Assembly: GCA_020845895.1 (NCBI GenBank)
Contig: JADLEX010000040.1
Location: 1-48,575, forward strand
Direction: 5' to 3'
Origin: Deltaproteobacteria bacterium
GTDB lineage: Bacteria > Lernaellota > Lernaellaia > JACKCT01
Length of the DNA: 48,575 bases
Position 1 is the first letter of the stretch. Each line of letters starts with the position of its first letter. Below, piece by piece: positions 16,808 to 24,987 of this stretch. Both the position numbers and the translations under genes were made by a program. The notes under the pieces were generated by a model, which did no database searches, was not told the DNA's origin, and saw nothing but the letters and a program-made list of their open reading frames with translations.

Positions 16808-18438
16808 AGGGGCTCTCCCGCCTCAACCGCGCCAGGTCGGTCCGGTTGCGCGGACTGACGCAGCACCTCGTCGACATCGACCGCGAACTGACCGGCGGAC
16901 GATGCGATCAGAATCTCGCCGTCGTTCAACGATCGGGTGACGGCCCGGACTCTCGTTCCGATTCGGATCCGGGCCAGGAATTCCAGTCGTTCCGACCGAT
17001 GGAACGCCAGGGTTCCGTCCAGAAAACTCGGAACGATGAGAAGATCACGCGCGGAATCGTGATAAGCGGAGCGCGGGTAGCGATCGGTTTCGACGGAGTC
17101 GATCGTCTCCAGCGAATCATACGACACCTTTTCCACGCGATGCCGCGAATAATAGCTGATATAGAAATAGGACCGATCCGTCTGCGTGATATAGGAAACC
17201 ACGTCGTCGATGTATCGTTCCCGCAGGACCCGACCATCCAGATCCGTCTTCGTCAACTTTCCTCGAAGCGGGCGCAGACTCGCCTTGTTCGAGCCCAAGA
17301 ATACGATGGAATTCCCATCCGGAGACCAGATGCAGTCGGTGTTTCGATTTCCGACTTCGATCGCCTTGGCGCTGCGTTGTTCCAGATCGAAATAGACGAC
17401 GCCGGACGCCTCGTCGAACTGAGCCAGGAATTTCGTCGGATTCCCGGCCGGAAAACCACGAATGTTCCCGCCGGCGAACGTGGGATTCATTCGCCGAAAC
17501 TCCGGCTCGAACGATGCCACGAACTCCGGTTGCGCATCCGCCGTTCGCATCAACCAAAGCTTGGGACCCGAAAAGAACCAGTAAGCGCGCCGGCCCGCAT
17601 CCCAAACGGCTTCGTCCGACGGTCGATACGTTTCCGACCGACAGGCGTCCGATCGGCCGGCCCGATAAGCACAAAAGTCCGCAATGTGGTGATAAAAGCG
17701 CCAACCATTGCCCGCGCCGTCGTCGATGAAAAAATTGATATCCTGTCGGTCGAAGGAAGCGAGTTGCCGTACGCCCGGCTGCGAAGCGATCTCGGCGGCC
17801 GCCTCGGGGTGGGACGCCGAATACGAATGAATGCTCAACGTCCCGATCACGCCCAGACCCGCGATGATCGAGAGGTGCGCCCACCTCGGCGCCGGTGACG
17901 AGCGCGCGTTTTCGAGAATCCGGTGAAGTCCCAATGCGGTGGCCAGCAGCAGGGCCACGACGGACATCAGCGACCAAGAGAACTCGTGAAAACATCCATG
18001 CGACACGAGGAATGCGGCGAGACAGATGGCGCCGTCGATCATCCACCCGGCGCCACTGCGAATCAGCCGTCCCGAAATCAGGAGCGAAACGGCGACGACG
18101 GGAAACACGATTTCGACCCCGGGAAAGAATCGCCGCAGCCACGAGGCGATCGCGATGACGGGCCCCCACGCCAGAACGATCATCACGACGAACGGAAGTA
18201 CGACTTTCCAACCGTCGCGCGTGGAGAAGCAACTCGCGGCGAAGAACACGCAGGCGACGGCCAGAGCGCCGCAAAGCACCCGGGCGTAAGGATACTTGAT
18301 CGCGACGAGTCCGAGGTAGCACGGCAAAACCGGGACGACCCAGAGCAGCAACGTGAGCGAGAGGCGGGTCAGCCTTCGCTTTCCGTCCCCCGTCAACACG
18401 CGTCCCCCGAGGCGAATCGGAACCGGTCGCCTCGACAA
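16804..18438 (-). CDS. Membrane protein with C-terminal beta-propeller-like domain
   Basis: About 544 residues. Residues 25-210 contain six or more hydrophobic segments; the remaining 330 residues are soluble and look like a TolB/WD40-type beta-propeller (blade motif DCIWSPDGNSIVFLG and several weaker repeats). The start is uncertain: a TTG at 18438 follows the upstream stop by 3 bases, while a GTG at 18399 has GGGGGA 3 bases before it and would remove 13 residues. The gene lies between two radical SAM genes and the transketolase genes and overlaps the latter by GTGA. I know no named family for this fusion. It may be a membrane scaffold or sensor for the pathway product. Confidence 0.65.
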   Translation of the reverse strand: MSRRPVPIRLGGRVLTGDGKRRLTRLSLTLLLWVVPVLPCYLGLVAIKYPYARVLCGALAVACVFFAASCFSTRDGWKVVLPFVVMIVLAWGPVIAIASWLRRFFPGVEIVFPVVAVSLLISGRLIRSGAGWMIDGAICLAAFLVSHGCFHEFSWSLMSVVALLLATALGLHRILENARSSPAPRWAHLSIIAGLGVIGTLSIHSYSASHPEAAAEIASQPGVRQLASFDRQDINFFIDDGAGNGWRFYHHIADFCAYRAGRSDACRSETYRPSDEAVWDAGRRAYWFFSGPKLWLMRTADAQPEFVASFEPEFRRMNPTFAGGNIRGFPAGNPTKFLAQFDEASGVVYFDLEQRSAKAIEVGNRNTDCIWSPDGNSIVFLGSNKASLRPLRGKLTKTDLDGRVLRERYIDDVVSYITQTDRSYFYISYYSRHRVEKVSYDSLETIDSVETDRYPRSAYHDSARDLLIVPSFLDGTLAFHRSERLEFLARIRIGTRVRAVTRSLNDGEILIASSAGQFAVDVDEVLRQSAQPDRPGAVEAGEPL

Positions 18439-18441
18439 ATC

Positions 18442-19560
18442 TCAGATGAAATCATCGTGCGCCAATGGATTCTGAAGTCGCCAGAGGTACCGGTTCGATG
18501 CGTGCATCCGGCAGACGTCGCGGCAGCGCGCGAGGTCCAGTCGATTCTCGACAAAATCCACAACGTTCTTTCGTCGATCGGACTCCCAGATCGCGGACAT
18601 CGACTGGCTGTTCAGGTCGCCGACGAAAAAGTCGTTGTCCCCCGCGAACACGTTGCACTCCCACACCCGTCCGTCCGCGCCGACGAAGTTCAGGAAGTGT
18701 GTTCCGTGGCACTGGGCGTAGGGTTTCTCGCGTCCGGTCTGACGAGCCGATTCGATGCGGGCGATGACGGAAAAGGATTCGGTCGCGAGCGGCGCGATCC
18801 GCGCCGCGAGTTCTTCGAACACTTCGAGGTCGGTCGCGATTCCTCGCATGGACTTCGGATGTTCGGAGTAAGGTTTGAGACTGAAATAATCCGCGCCCGA
18901 CTCGCGCGCGCGAAGGACGAAACGTTCAACGTCGTGCGGTCTCTGGTCGAGCAGGACGAGTTGGACTCCGATCGTCACGGCCAGTTCGAGCGACCGCTTT
19001 CGCGCGACGGCCGCCTCGAAGTTCGCCATGACCTTCGCGAAGTCCGACGGCCGCGTCCGGTGCATTCGGGCGTATTCGAGCGGATGTGAACCGTTGATCG
19101 AAAATCGGATCCACTTCAGGTCGTCGATCAATCCGATCCCCGCGTCGCGCAGGCGGCGGCCGTTCGTCGTCACCGACGCGCTCATGCGCTTCGACGCCCG
19201 CTCGATCAGTTCCGCCGCGTTCGGGTGCAGAACCGGCTCGCCGTGCCCGCTGAACATGATCGAACGGTTTCCCATCGATGCGAGTTCGTCGATCGTGCGG
19301 GATGCGAGGTCACGATCCATGAATCGGGCCGGTTTGTTGACGAGGTGTTCCACCCCGCAAAACCGACACGCGTGGTTGCAGGCCGTCGTCAGTTCGAATT
19401 CGGTGTAGATCGGCGCGGGCGTCCGACCCGTCCGGAGCCACTCGGCGACGCGCTCCGGGAACAGGCTCAGGCGCTGCGCGTCGAAAGCGGTGTCGAATGA
19501 CGGGCCCTGTTCCGGTCGAGCGTCCGCCGGGACCGGCGCGGTCGCGTCGCGCGACGACAT
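18442..19560 (-). CDS. Radical SAM/SPASM domain protein
   Basis: A 372-residue protein with C61, C65 and C68 (CNHACRFC), FSGHGEP in place of the usual TGGEP, and SVTTNG. The C-terminal part has QCHGTH, then GRVWECNVFAG, then a GDL...IW segment, then ARCRDVC, a SPASM-type layout. It starts at an ATG sharing one base with the upstream stop (TGATG). The first 45 residues are low in order and rich in Pro and Ala. The HGEP variant places a histidine where many family members have a glycine. The substrate is not known. Confidence 0.82.
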   Translation of the reverse strand: MSSRDATAPVPADARPEQGPSFDTAFDAQRLSLFPERVAEWLRTGRTPAPIYTEFELTTACNHACRFCGVEHLVNKPARFMDRDLASRTIDELASMGNRSIMFSGHGEPVLHPNAAELIERASKRMSASVTTNGRRLRDAGIGLIDDLKWIRFSINGSHPLEYARMHRTRPSDFAKVMANFEAAVARKRSLELAVTIGVQLVLLDQRPHDVERFVLRARESGADYFSLKPYSEHPKSMRGIATDLEVFEELAARIAPLATESFSVIARIESARQTGREKPYAQCHGTHFLNFVGADGRVWECNVFAGDNDFFVGDLNSQSMSAIWESDRRKNVVDFVENRLDLARCRDVCRMHASNRYLWRLQNPLAHDDFI

Positions 19561-20462
19561 CACTCGACCTCCCGGATTTCGACGGACGTATGGCCGAACT
19601 CCTGAAAGCGGTTCGTCTTGATCTTGACATCGCACGGGTGGCACGAACCGAAGGCGTCGCAAGGCGCGAACGCATCGGACAGTCGAAGATCCGCATCGAG
19701 AATGTGACCGCGCGGATTGCGCCGGGCGTACAGATCCGCGTGACAACGATACACGTCGCCGTTCGGATCAATCAACAGCTCGGACGGCCGGCAGCGCACG
19801 GAACGCCGTTCGCCGGTCATGGCGTCCGCATATCGATAGGTTCCGAGTGTCCGCCCGCGATGCGACCCGAGAAATTCCTTCGTGCGGATATCGATGGCCA
19901 TCTTCGCGCATGTCTCGTAAGCGCGCCGATTCGCGTCGGCATGCGCCGGATGGTCGATCACATAGACGCCGACCGGAAATCCGGCATCGATCAGCGTTCG
20001 CACCGACGAGAGCAAGTCGTCCAACCGGCTCTGCGTGGGGTGGTAAGACACCCGGATGGAGGCGTACGGGGCCCTGCGCCGGAGGCGATCGGCGGGCACG
20101 GTCTTCACGAATCGGCGCACATCGAAGGACAGATTCGTCAGGATGTCGATGTGCAGGTCGTCACGAAGACCGAGAATGATTTCCAGAAAATCGGGATGCA
20201 AGCTCGGCTCGCCGCCTTGAAGCGTGACCGGAAGATCGTCCGGCAGCCGCAGTCGGTTGAGTCCCTCGACCCACTGCGAGCCCGTCAGTCCGAATGTGCC
20301 TTTCCACAGCCTGACGCGGGATTTGCCGACCGTGTTGATGCAGTAGAAGCAGCTCTTGTTGCAATCGAGCGTCAGAAACACGCCGACGTAGTTGAACCGC
20401 GCGGGCAATACCTCGGGGGTCAATTCGCCAGGCGTATCGCGATGGGCGAGAGGCGACGCCAT
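19560..20462 (-). CDS. Radical SAM protein with SPASM-like C-terminus
   Basis: A 300-residue protein with C34, C38 and C41 (CNKSCFYC), then LQGGEPSLHP and a C-terminal cysteine group: VRCRPSE, GDVYRCHAD, APCDAFGSCHPC. The final cluster CxxxxxCxxC resembles the SPASM or twitch region. The ATG at 20462 is in a TGATG overlap with the cupin gene. The in-frame sequence upstream of it lies inside the cupin gene and is not part of this protein. It is the shortest of the nine radical SAM enzymes in the two operons. Reaction unknown. Confidence 0.82.
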   Translation of the reverse strand: MASPLAHRDTPGELTPEVLPARFNYVGVFLTLDCNKSCFYCINTVGKSRVRLWKGTFGLTGSQWVEGLNRLRLPDDLPVTLQGGEPSLHPDFLEIILGLRDDLHIDILTNLSFDVRRFVKTVPADRLRRRAPYASIRVSYHPTQSRLDDLLSSVRTLIDAGFPVGVYVIDHPAHADANRRAYETCAKMAIDIRTKEFLGSHRGRTLGTYRYADAMTGERRSVRCRPSELLIDPNGDVYRCHADLYARRNPRGHILDADLRLSDAFAPCDAFGSCHPCDVKIKTNRFQEFGHTSVEIREVE

Positions 20463-21271
20463 CAATCTCCCGACTCCGCGCCCGCGACGGACGCGCCGAG
20501 TCCAAATGCGTGCCGGGATGATTCCGACTCCCCGATGCCCAATTGGTTCAGCAGGCGCCGCGTGTAGGCGATCCCCCTTTCGCGGTCGGCCCGATCGGGC
20601 GCCCATTTTGCGTACTGGGTCGACATCCCTTCGACGAAGGGACCGTTGGCGATCTCATGCGTGATGAAATCATCCGACAACGGAATGATCGCGTGGTGAC
20701 GGGCGGACTCGAACCGGATGGCGTGCGTCGAGCCCGCATCCAACCGAATCGACCACGCGACGGCGCCCCGATCGTCGAATCCGATCGCGATGCCGCGTCC
20801 GGACACGGCGCGAACGCTCTCGACGCGATCCGAATGCCGATGCGGCGGATGATAAACATCGCGCGAAAAGACGATCACCATCTCCTGCAGGGGATCGCTC
20901 ACGTGATCGTGAAGGCACCATCGCACATCCAGACCGACGTGATCCCGCGCGATCTCCCGGAGCCGATCGATGACCGCGGAATCGATCCGGGCGGGATAGT
21001 TCGTGCATCGGAGCACGAGCGATCGCTCGTCGCGGCGTTCGATCCTGAAGTCGTTCGTTTCGGCTCCGCGCGCGCCGGAACCCGGCGTCGAGCCCGCGGC
21101 GGCAAGCGCATCGATGGCGGATGCGTGCCCGCGAAAGTCATCGGAATGATCGGTTGCCAAGACCAAAGCGGACCCCAGCGAGCGGCCTGTGCCCGTCGCA
21201 CCCGGATGCGCGGAGTCGAATCCGTCGATAGGAAATTCATTAACAGATTGGGGGTGGTCCTTCAACGCCAT
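20462..21271 (-). CDS. WbuC-like cupin fold protein, first gene of the minus-strand operon
   Basis: A 269-residue protein. From about residue 110 it matches the WbuC cupin family: DPLQEMVIVFSRD, then HPPHRHSDRVESV with the usual histidine metal ligands, then IRFESARHHAIIPLSDD, GPFVEG and YAKWAPD. WbuC proteins are found in O-antigen clusters and their chemistry is not established. The N-terminal 90 residues are an additional region without a clear match. A strong AAGGAGG lies 3 bases before the ATG, a short spacing. The gene opens the eleven-gene operon and links it to surface polysaccharide systems. Confidence 0.75.
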   Translation of the reverse strand: MALKDHPQSVNEFPIDGFDSAHPGATGTGRSLGSALVLATDHSDDFRGHASAIDALAAAGSTPGSGARGAETNDFRIERRDERSLVLRCTNYPARIDSAVIDRLREIARDHVGLDVRWCLHDHVSDPLQEMVIVFSRDVYHPPHRHSDRVESVRAVSGRGIAIGFDDRGAVAWSIRLDAGSTHAIRFESARHHAIIPLSDDFITHEIANGPFVEGMSTQYAKWAPDRADRERGIAYTRRLLNQLGIGESESSRHAFGLGASVAGAESGD

Positions 21272-21368
21272 CGGCCTCCTTCGTACCGTCGGTCACACAG
21301 GACCGCCGCGTCGGGAGTCTCTGCATACGCGATTTGACGCGCTCGCGGGAGCGCCCGAAGATACATCG
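21272..21368. promoter_or_regulatory. Divergent promoter region for the WbuC-led operon and the lipoprotein gene
   Basis: The 97 bases between the two outward-reading genes must carry the start signals of the eleven-gene operon unless it begins further upstream. A GCGCTC/GAGCGC inverted repeat (about 21338-21353) is visible. A TTGACG sequence at about 21333-21338 could be a -35 box for the plus-strand gene, but no good -10 box follows at the right distance. No convincing minus-strand promoter was seen. Confidence 0.4.
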
Positions 21369-22685
21369 ATGCGGTTTCGGATCATGGTGTTCGCGCTCGT
21401 CGCGATGGTCGGATGCGGACGATCGCCGGCTACGGACGACGCGCCGATCGACTTCGATCGCTCGTTCGCGCGGGCGTTGCGAACGAGTGTCCCCGCATAT
21501 CCGGGCGCGGACGTCGAGATCGCACTCGCGTTGGTCGGGAATGATGGATCGCCGATGAGCCTGGACGCACCCGTTCGCATCGGGTGCCGCGGAGCGAACC
21601 CGCGTGGTGACGGGCAGCCCGTGCGCAGGGGCCGATACCGTTTCTGGGTCGAGCCCCGGCTCGACGCACGTCGGGCGACCTGCGCCATATCGCTCGGGTC
21701 TCGGGTCTTTCCCAAAGCCGTGGGATTCGACATCGTCGCTCCCTGCGCGCGTGAAACGGAGGAGATCGATCGCACCCGGGCGGACGCGATCGCCCGGCGC
21801 TACGCCCCCGTCTTTTACCAGGACGTCGGCCGTTCGCCGCGCGCGGACTTTCTGGCGGCCATCGATTTCGACGACAACCTGGACGCGCGCGACAACCGCG
21901 AGAATCTCGACGCTTGGCCGCTCGTGGGGACGGTGTATTATTCGGTCGTCGAGACATCGACGCACGTCTTCGTCGTCTATGCCGTCTTCCATCCCGTCAA
22001 CTACGGATTCCTGCTCGACGGAACGTCGGAGTTCACGGAAAACAACATGACCGGCCTGCTCGTCGTGGCGGACCGTTCCGCACCCGACCGCCCGCCGATT
22101 TTCGTCGAGACTTACGTCGACGGGCAGTTTCTCCAGTATTCGGGTGACGCGCGAATCCTTCCGCGCTCCGAAAATATCGATGGCGTTGTCCCGTTCGAGG
22201 ACCGAACGCATCCTCGGGTGTTCCTCGAAGCCGGCCGGCACGGCTGCCTGATTTCCTCCGATATCGTGATCGGCGAATTCACGGGCGAGCCAGGCGGCAA
22301 CTTTCTCGGCGGTGACGGCGTGGTGTATCGGGCGGCGGACGAAGCCCGCGAACCGGAAAGCCCGAACGACCGCAACGCGTCGTATCGTCTCGTTTCGACG
22401 TTCGACACGCTTTGGAAAATGCGCGGGGCCGGGGAGCGAAGCCCGTTGTTCGTGGACACGTTTCGCATGGAGACCGGATGCGAATATCCCGAGCGGTTCG
22501 CGAGTTCCGGCGGCGTTCGACGCGGCGGGCGGCCGCCATGGGCGTGGGACGACACGGACGACGAGGACGTGCGGATCGGCGAATGGTTCCTGTGGCCCGC
22601 GTGGGTCACGCAGAGCCACGTTCAGATGCCGCAGCCCTTCGACTTGCAGTACGTCAGCAATCCGTGTCTCGGGGTCGGCGACTGA
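21369..22685 (+). CDS. Predicted lipoprotein of unknown function
   Basis: A 438-residue protein. The first 17 residues form a lipoprotein signal (MRFRIMVFALVAMVGC), with the lipobox MVGC, so the mature protein should be anchored to a membrane. The body has no membrane segment and is rich in Asp and aromatic residues, with segments such as RRYAPVFYQDVG and VFHPVNYG. These faintly recall Vps62-like proteins, but I cannot assign a family. The ATG at 21369 was chosen because the signal peptide starts exactly there; the frame is open further upstream without coding character. It is divergent from the radical SAM operon, and a link to that pathway is possible but unproven. Confidence 0.65.
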   Translation: MRFRIMVFALVAMVGCGRSPATDDAPIDFDRSFARALRTSVPAYPGADVEIALALVGNDGSPMSLDAPVRIGCRGANPRGDGQPVRRGRYRFWVEPRLDARRATCAISLGSRVFPKAVGFDIVAPCARETEEIDRTRADAIARRYAPVFYQDVGRSPRADFLAAIDFDDNLDARDNRENLDAWPLVGTVYYSVVETSTHVFVVYAVFHPVNYGFLLDGTSEFTENNMTGLLVVADRSAPDRPPIFVETYVDGQFLQYSGDARILPRSENIDGVVPFEDRTHPRVFLEAGRHGCLISSDIVIGEFTGEPGGNFLGGDGVVYRAADEAREPESPNDRNASYRLVSTFDTLWKMRGAGERSPLFVDTFRMETGCEYPERFASSGGVRRGGRPPWAWDDTDDEDVRIGEWFLWPAWVTQSHVQMPQPFDLQYVSNPCLGVGD

Positions 22686-22714
22686 TCGACCCGCGAGCCG
22701 GACAGCGCGAACGG

Positions 22715-23914
22715 TCACGAACGCGCGAGGAACCTTCGGAAAAGGTCCGGCCCGCTCGGAATCACGAGCCCCGTCGCAGCGGCGTCGAATTCATTGTAAC
22801 CGCGCCCCGTCGCGTCGCCGACGTCCGTCGATCCCGCGAGCACGTACGGCACCGGCGAATTGGTGTGCGTACGCAGGGCGAGCGGCGTGGGGTGATCGGG
22901 CAAGATCAAGAGTCGATACGACGGCTGCGTCCGCAGGTAATCGAGCATCGGCGCGACGACATTCGTGTCGAAGTCTTCGATCGCCTGTTTTTTCAATTCA
23001 GGCTTGCCGACGTGGCCGCACTCGTCCGGCGCTTCGACGTGGACGAAGACGAAGTCGCCGCCCGACTCCAGAAACTCGACCGCGGCCGCGACCTTTCCCG
23101 CGTAGTTCGTGTCGAGCCAACCCGTCGCGCCCTCGACGTGAAGGACCTTGAGCCCGAGATAAACCCCGATCCCGCGCACCAAATCGACCGCCGACACCAC
23201 CGCACCGTCGAGCCCGTATTGCTCGCGCATCGTGGGAATCGTCGGGGCCTTTCCCTGCCCCCAAAACCAGATCTGCGTGACCGGCGTCTTGAGCCGGGTG
23301 TTTTCGGGCAGATTCGCGAATACGTCGCGCGACCGTTCCATCAGCGAGTTGAGGAGATCGGCTCCGGTGCCGCGCGGCAGGTGACCGTCAATGCGCTCGC
23401 CCATGATGTCGTGCGGCGCGCGCGTCTTCAGCGAATCGTCGAATCCCCGTGCAACGCCGAGATGCCGATAACCGACTCCCGGGTAAAACTTGACCCCGTC
23501 GCCCGCGAACGCGTCGTTGAGCGCCTCAATCAGCGGGCGGGCGTCGTCCGACGAAATGTGCCCGGCGGAGTAGTCGTCCATCACGAGCGCGCCGCCCTCG
23601 GCTTGTCGCAGCGTGACGAGATTCGTGCGCAGGGCGGTTTCGTCGGGCGCAAGGCGCACGCCGATGCTGGCCGCCTCGAGCGGCGCGCGGCCCGAGTACA
23701 CCCGCTCCGGCGCGTAACCGATGGCGGAGAGATTGGCGACGTCGGAACCCGGCGACATGCCGGGCGGAATCGTATTCACGAGTCCAAGTTCGCCGCGCCT
23801 CGCCAGCGCATCCATCACCGGCGTATTCGCCGCCTGCATCACGGTCAGGCCGCCGAACGCCTCGTGCGGCTCGTCGGCCATGCCGTCGCCCAGCAAAACC
23901 ACGTACTTCGTCAT
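22715..23914 (-). CDS. apgM: Archaeal-type cofactor-independent phosphoglycerate mutase homologue, possible homoserine kinase
   Basis: A 399-residue protein of the alkaline-phosphatase-like metalloenzyme superfamily. It has the N-terminal metal motif GDGMAD at 9-14, the probable nucleophile serine S57 in SPGSDVANLS, and the C-terminal HVEAPDECGH and LPDHPTP metal ligands. The ATG at 23914 overlaps the thrC stop (ATGA). In many bacteria without thrB this family sits beside hom and thrC and has been proposed as the functional homoserine kinase. No GHMP-type thrB is seen in the operon here, which fits. A true phosphoglycerate mutase role cannot be excluded from sequence alone. Confidence 0.83.
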   Translation of the reverse strand: MTKYVVLLGDGMADEPHEAFGGLTVMQAANTPVMDALARRGELGLVNTIPPGMSPGSDVANLSAIGYAPERVYSGRAPLEAASIGVRLAPDETALRTNLVTLRQAEGGALVMDDYSAGHISSDDARPLIEALNDAFAGDGVKFYPGVGYRHLGVARGFDDSLKTRAPHDIMGERIDGHLPRGTGADLLNSLMERSRDVFANLPENTRLKTPVTQIWFWGQGKAPTIPTMREQYGLDGAVVSAVDLVRGIGVYLGLKVLHVEGATGWLDTNYAGKVAAAVEFLESGGDFVFVHVEAPDECGHVGKPELKKQAIEDFDTNVVAPMLDYLRTQPSYRLLILPDHPTPLALRTHTNSPVPYVLAGSTDVGDATGRGYNEFDAAATGLVIPSGPDLFRRFLARS

Positions 23915-24987
23915 GTCAGACCCAGCGCGCGAACGACCGATTCTTCGTCCGCGTCGATTTTGATCGGTGGTTCGCTCACGGCGATGGCGCGATCGGGATC
24001 CTTGAGTCCGTGCCCCGTCAGCGTGCACACGATGGTTTCCCCCCCGGAGAGGTCGAGTCGGTCGGCGTATTTGAGCAAACCCGCGACGGACGCCGCAGAC
24101 GCCGGTTCACAGAAGATGCCGTCCTCCGCCGCGAGGCGTCGATATGCGGCGAGAATCTCGTCGTCGGTCACCATGTCGATCGTACCGCCCGACTCGTCGC
24201 GCGCGGCGACGGCCTGTTTCCAACTCGCCGGGTTGCCGATGCGGATCGCCGTCGCGATCGTCTCGGGATTCGCGACCGGATGCCCAAGCACGATGGGCGC
24301 GGACCCGGCTGCCTGAAAGCCCATCATCTTCGGTCGCTCGCCGACCAGCCCGCGCTCGAACCACTGCGTGTAGCCGAGCCAATACGCGGTGATGTTGCCC
24401 GCGTTGCCCACCGGCAGAAAGTGGTAATCCGGCGCGCGCCCGCCGAGCGCCTCGATGATTTCGAAACTCGCCGTCTTCTGGCCCTGGATTCGATGCGGGT
24501 TGATCGAATTGACCAGCGTGACGGGATACTTCTCGCTGACCTCGACCACGAGACGCAATGCGTCGTCAAAGTTGCCCTGCACCTGCAGCACCGTCGCGCC
24601 GTGCATCATCGCCTGCGAGAGTTTACCGAGCGCGATCTTGCCGTCGGGGATGAGAACGTACGACCGCATGCCCGCGCGCGACGCGTAGGCTGCCGCCGAT
24701 GCCGACGTGTTGCCCGTGCTGGCACAGATCACGGCGCGCGCGCCGGATTCCTTCGCCTTGCTGATCGCCATCGTCATCCCGCGGTCCTTGAACGACCCGG
24801 TGGGATTGAGCCCCTCGAACTTACAGAGGACGCGCACGCCGCGCCCGACCGCCGCCGCGATCGACGGCGCGGGAATGAGCGGCGTATTGCCTTCGAACAG
24901 CGTGACGACATCTTCGTCGCGCGCGACATCGAGCCACTCGCGGTAGGCGCGGATGAGACCGGGCCACGCGTGATGCGACGGTTTCAC
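23911..24987 (-). CDS. thrC: Threonine synthase
   Basis: A 358-residue PLP enzyme that converts O-phosphohomoserine to threonine. The PLP lysine is K67 in NPTGSFKDRGM, the phosphate-binding loop is seen in PVGNAGNITAYW, and STGNTSASAAAYA is the substrate loop. It is the short class of threonine synthase without the extra N-terminal allosteric part of plant enzymes. The GTG at 24987 overlaps the hom stop (GTGA). Its substrate would have to come from the homoserine kinase activity proposed for the downstream gene. Confidence 0.93.
   Translation of the reverse strand: MKPSHHAWPGLIRAYREWLDVARDEDVVTLFEGNTPLIPAPSIAAAVGRGVRVLCKFEGLNPTGSFKDRGMTMAISKAKESGARAVICASTGNTSASAAAYASRAGMRSYVLIPDGKIALGKLSQAMMHGATVLQVQGNFDDALRLVVEVSEKYPVTLVNSINPHRIQGQKTASFEIIEALGGRAPDYHFLPVGNAGNITAYWLGYTQWFERGLVGERPKMMGFQAAGSAPIVLGHPVANPETIATAIRIGNPASWKQAVAARDESGGTIDMVTDDEILAAYRRLAAEDGIFCEPASAASVAGLLKYADRLDLSGGETIVCTLTGHGLKDPDRAIAVSEPPIKIDADEESVVRALGLT

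Noticed and set aside
4014-21271. A small precursor peptide gene (RiPP pathway) within the radical SAM operons
   Set aside because: Gene junctions overlap or are at most 13 bases apart, so there is no room. A precursor could still be elsewhere in the genome.
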